A DNA stretch of 64,000 bases from Forficula auricularia (Eukaryota; Arthropoda; Insecta; Dermaptera; Forficulidae): contig JALMQS010000409.1 of assembly GCA_024734495.1 (NCBI GenBank), forward strand, positions 310,305 to 374,304. The letters are read 5' to 3'. The stretch's first letter is position 1; every line of letters starts with the position of its first letter. Positions 61,401-64,000 of the stretch are shown piece after piece. The notes beneath the pieces were generated by a model. That model made no database searches and was not told where the DNA came from. It saw only the letters and a program-made list of their open reading frames with translations. A program made the translations under genes and the position numbers.

Positions 61401-61612
61401 AGTTCCATTGCATTGACCTTTTAAAATTGAAGAGCAGGGTCGAGAATTTCCCTGACCTTTTAGCTGTGTAACAGCATCCAGTAATTGAATGCCTGTCCAA
61501 TCAGAGGCCGTTGTTTTTAGCCTTTGACATATTTGGGGATCACTCCCTTGTCCGCTACTTTTTCTTCCAGTGACAAGCACTGATAGTTGTGTCTCTGCTC
61601 GTATAATATGTC
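61395..61612 (-). other. unrecognised open frame of ~72 codons
   Basis: The minus strand is open from 61612 leftward, reading AETQLSVLVTGRKSSGQGSD, PQICQRLKTTASDWTGIQLL, DAVTQLKGQGNSRPCSSILK and GQCNGTKK before entering the family 1 repeat. Composition is near-neutral and Gln/Ser/Thr-rich, unlike random AT-rich frames. No ATG starts it. I do not recognise the protein; it could be an exon or a piece of an unknown element. Confidence 0.25.
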
Positions 61613-62426
61613 ACGGATAAAGATTTTTTCTTACTTTTTCGAATTTTCTTTTATAAATGATTAATTTTATCTTTCTACAGGATTATTTAAAACTTATTTT
61701 AAAAATTTTCATATGAAGTACATTTGAGATCAATAATAGGCAATCTGTTGCTAAAGTCGATTTTGAATAGTATTGACTCTGATTTCTAAAATACTGTAAA
61801 TTAGTTTTCGATTAAATGCTGATCCAAAATACTCCTTTCGCGGTGAAAAATTCTCATATATTTACTCACTTGATGCCATTAGTTGAACTAACACCAATAA
61901 AACAAGTTCTATAATAGATGAAACTTGCCCGATTTCGATTGTTTTAAAAATCGGTGTCAATTTAGATCAATACATGCTAGAAAATCCCTCAAATATTATA
62001 AAACTGATCTTAGGAAACATTATTTTTTTATTTATTTATTTTTGACCAGGCTAAAACATGTTTTTTTTATAATTTTTTATGTCCTTATTTTTTCTTGTAT
62101 ATATTGTAATTAATTTATTTGTGAAAATTTGGAATGTAAAATGACAATTCCTTATTTACATATCATCATCCTAATCCCCAAACTATGAATGTGTTAACAT
62201 TTTCTGATTTTTCAGTAATTCCATTGTTCAATCCAATTTTTGACAAACTTTCTAAAACAGATCTATCTCTTTTATCATAAATAAAAAATATATGTTCAAG
62301 TAAATACCCTAAAAATCTTCCCTCATTGTGTCCCAAATTCAAATAGATTCAAAAATCTAATTCGAAAAGTTTCTTATTAACTGTCTGCTATCTTATTATT
62401 TATTCATATATAATTGTACTAATAAC
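61613..62426. other. no recognised gene
   Basis: AT-rich non-coding sequence. Confidence 0.4.
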
Positions 62427-62592
62427 TTTTAAGGAGTTCGGTGTTGGTTCTAGGTGAAACATTTTAATATAATAATAAAACTAAGATACGAGGTAGGTTT
62501 CACAAAAAATTCGAATTCAAAACTCAATTTTGTTTTATTTCTTTTTTGTGAAACCTACCTCGTATCTTAGTTTTATTATTATATAATTGTAC
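62427..62592. repeat. AGGTGAAACATTTT repeat, copy 3, as foldback
   Basis: Left arm AGGTGAAACATTTTAATATA with ACTAAGATACGAGGTAGGTT; right arm inverted, AACCTACCTCGTATCTTAGT with TTTATTATTATATAATTG. The arms meet around TTCGAATTCAAAACTCAATT. Confidence 0.85.
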
Positions 62593-62954
62593 TGACTGTA
62601 CGTGTACATAAATGTGCATAAAGTTCAAAAACGGCAAACGAAAGAATCACAAAATATATTTTTAAATTCTTTCTTAAAAAACGAATAATTCCATCACAGT
62701 TGAGTAACAGTGGAATTGGAGCATAATTTCAAATTATATAGTGAACGCCGCCCAATTGTTTTTAGAAGTTGGCAATATTCATATTCTAAAAATATGCCAG
62801 AATATGTACTATGAGTGATGAGATTTGTTGTTAAAACTATTGAAAATAAAAACTTCTTCAAATTTACATTTTCGGCTGTCTTGTCTCACGCCGTGTTGTA
62901 AAAAGGAAAGCGCTTTTTTATGTATCATTTATCATATATTTATATGTGTTTCTA

Positions 62955-63570
62955 GTAATAAATAAACTGCAACGGATCGTTGCTAAACTTTATCCAAATT
63001 CATTTGAAATATTAATATGTTCTAGAGTAAAGTACTTTAAAATATAATTTTACTAAAAACTTTATTTAACCTTTTTTGTGGTCTCCAAGGTACTTAATTA
63101 GGATATTAAATTTCATCAAAATTGGTTAAGTCATTTTCAAGATATTTAGAAAAAACTAAAAAAGTACTGAAATAAAGTACTAATGTTTGTGGACCGATAT
63201 GTACCAAAAACTAATCAGCGCTTCATTTTGTTAAAAGAATACTAGGTTTTTAATTTCATTTCAATCGGTGCAACGGTGTGGAAAAAATCGTGGGCCAAAA
63301 AAACGATAACATCCATCCATCCATCCATCCATCCGCACGCACTAAATGAAAAAATCGCACTTTTTGGCCTCTCGACGAGACCCCTTGCAATTTTTGGCAA
63401 AACCGTCACGTGCTAAAATTCAACCCAATTGAATACTACAATTTGTGACTTTAATTGAGTCCATGGGTTCCGTAGTTTTTACCTGAGGACCCTTTGAAGC
63501 CACGCTTGCCCCGAGAGCGATTACAATACTTTACCCATGCTTTGCATTGGATAAAGTAAAAACAATAAAG
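62955..63570 (-). repeat. CTGAGGACC dispersed repeat, copy 2 (longest)
   Basis: AATAAACTGCAACGGATCGT, TTCATCAAAATTGGTTAAGT, AATCAGCGCTTCATTTTG and GTTTTTACCTGAGGACCCTT, ending AATACTTTACCCATGCTTTG with GATAAAGTAAAAAC. Its last part resembles the terminus of the TTTACCATAC repeat (TTTACTTTA-CC...GTATTGTAATCG), suggesting a common superfamily. A CATC tetranucleotide array lies at 63312-63336. Confidence 0.7.
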
Positions 63571-63702
63571 TATCGTACATTCACATGGAAAATTAATTTT
63601 AAGTTTTCTACTTTTGTACAATAATGTACCGTATCGTCATTCCTTCATGCAAATTGTTTCTGAGGAGATGACCACTGTGTGAGGGAATTATGTTATTAAT
63701 AA

Positions 63703-64000
63703 ATGCAGAAGAGTTATGGTTGCTTCGCTTGTTTTAGGGCCCCATACGTAAAAATGACAAGAAATAAAAAATTAACCGAAGCAGAAGCTAAATTGAAGAA
63801 AAAAGAATATGATAGAAAGAGAAGAGAAAAAATGAAAGGTTGTGGTGAAACTGTAGAGAAACTTCAAGAAAAAGAAAGACTTAAATATTTACAGAAAAAA
63901 GAAAATGGTCAAGTAAAGCCTGTATAAGTGCATTGAATTCAAGAGAAAAATGACAAAAAAGGAAACAATGGCGATTAAATAGTTCAGTTCATAGAAAGAA
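63703..64000 (+). pseudogene. basic coiled-coil protein, N-terminus, runs off window
   Basis: Open frame of 74 codons; the likely real start is the second ATG (63754): MTRNKKLTEAEAKLKKKEYD, RKRREKMKGCGETVEKLQEK and ERLKYLQKKENGQVKPV, then TAA. In a shifted frame the sequence continues as ISALNSREK, a stop, then QKRKQWRLNSSVHRK to the window edge, so the gene is broken by a frameshift near 63925 and a stop near 63945. The highly charged helix is of a kind found at the start of unnamed, repeat-encoded arthropod proteins. Function is not known to me. Confidence 0.45.

Noticed and set aside
1..64000. CRISPR arrays, bacterial operons, ribosome binding sites
   Set aside because: Repeat spacing, element types and composition are those of an arthropod nuclear genome; the short direct repeats are minisatellites.

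Overview
The window looks like intergenic or intronic nuclear DNA of an insect or other arthropod. It is strongly AT-rich and almost entirely built from mobile-element debris typical of arthropods: R2-type and RTE/Jockey-type LINE fragments, mariner copies, hAT elements with 8-bp target duplications, tRNA-derived SINEs, short inverted-repeat elements (MITEs) and long foldback repeats. I found no intact host protein-coding gene, rRNA, functional tRNA or CRISPR array. The long open frames that do exist are transposase or reverse-transcriptase pieces. Species cannot be fixed from the sequence.

Layout. 0-5 kb: a hAT-like MITE at the left edge, a LINE coiled-coil head, an RTE 3' tail, a TIR element (1977-2354) and two CGAGGGGTGAACC MITEs. 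5-13.4 kb: a SINE, a foldback, a 1.45-kb TTAA-flanked composite carrying a hammerhead-like foldback, a 1.2-kb hAT, a deleted mariner and an old tandem segmental duplication. 13.4-21 kb: two possible first-exon/promoter islands in the window begin here (14.8 kb, the other at 27.5 kb), then a Harbinger-like element with a MADF remnant, a decayed hAT transposase and a Jockey-type LINE with clear target duplication. 21-29 kb: inverted SINE pair, a 3.5-kb hAT filled with nested RTE pieces, and a minisatellite-bearing MITE lying between ~190-bp direct repeats. 30-36 kb: a mariner half, then two head-to-tail R2 elements; a 15-nt piece resembling the 28S rDNA target follows the first, and a 270-bp hAT MITE splits the endonuclease domain of the second. 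36-46 kb: foldbacks, nested TIR elements, a G-rich island and further MITEs. 46-57 kb: a dispersed ~0.6-kb repeat (TTTACCATAC ends) in several copies, one split by a nearly open LINE with a 10-bp target duplication, a mariner/IS630-like transposase remnant, and another RTE tail. 57-64 kb: more hammerhead-like foldbacks, a LINE C-terminal scrap and a basic coiled-coil reading frame at the right edge.

The most notable theme is a set of related but diverged foldback repeats that carry hammerhead-ribozyme-like cores (CUGANGA, stem II, GAAA, a 0-6 nt stem III region, NUC), each with one extra nucleotide after the CUGANGA box. Several have a stem I in the correct register. The second theme is a five-copy MITE family with 8-bp target duplications whose interior is an expandable ~20-bp minisatellite. 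The third is R2 sitting away from rDNA. The elements are nested in each other, so their relative ages can be read directly.
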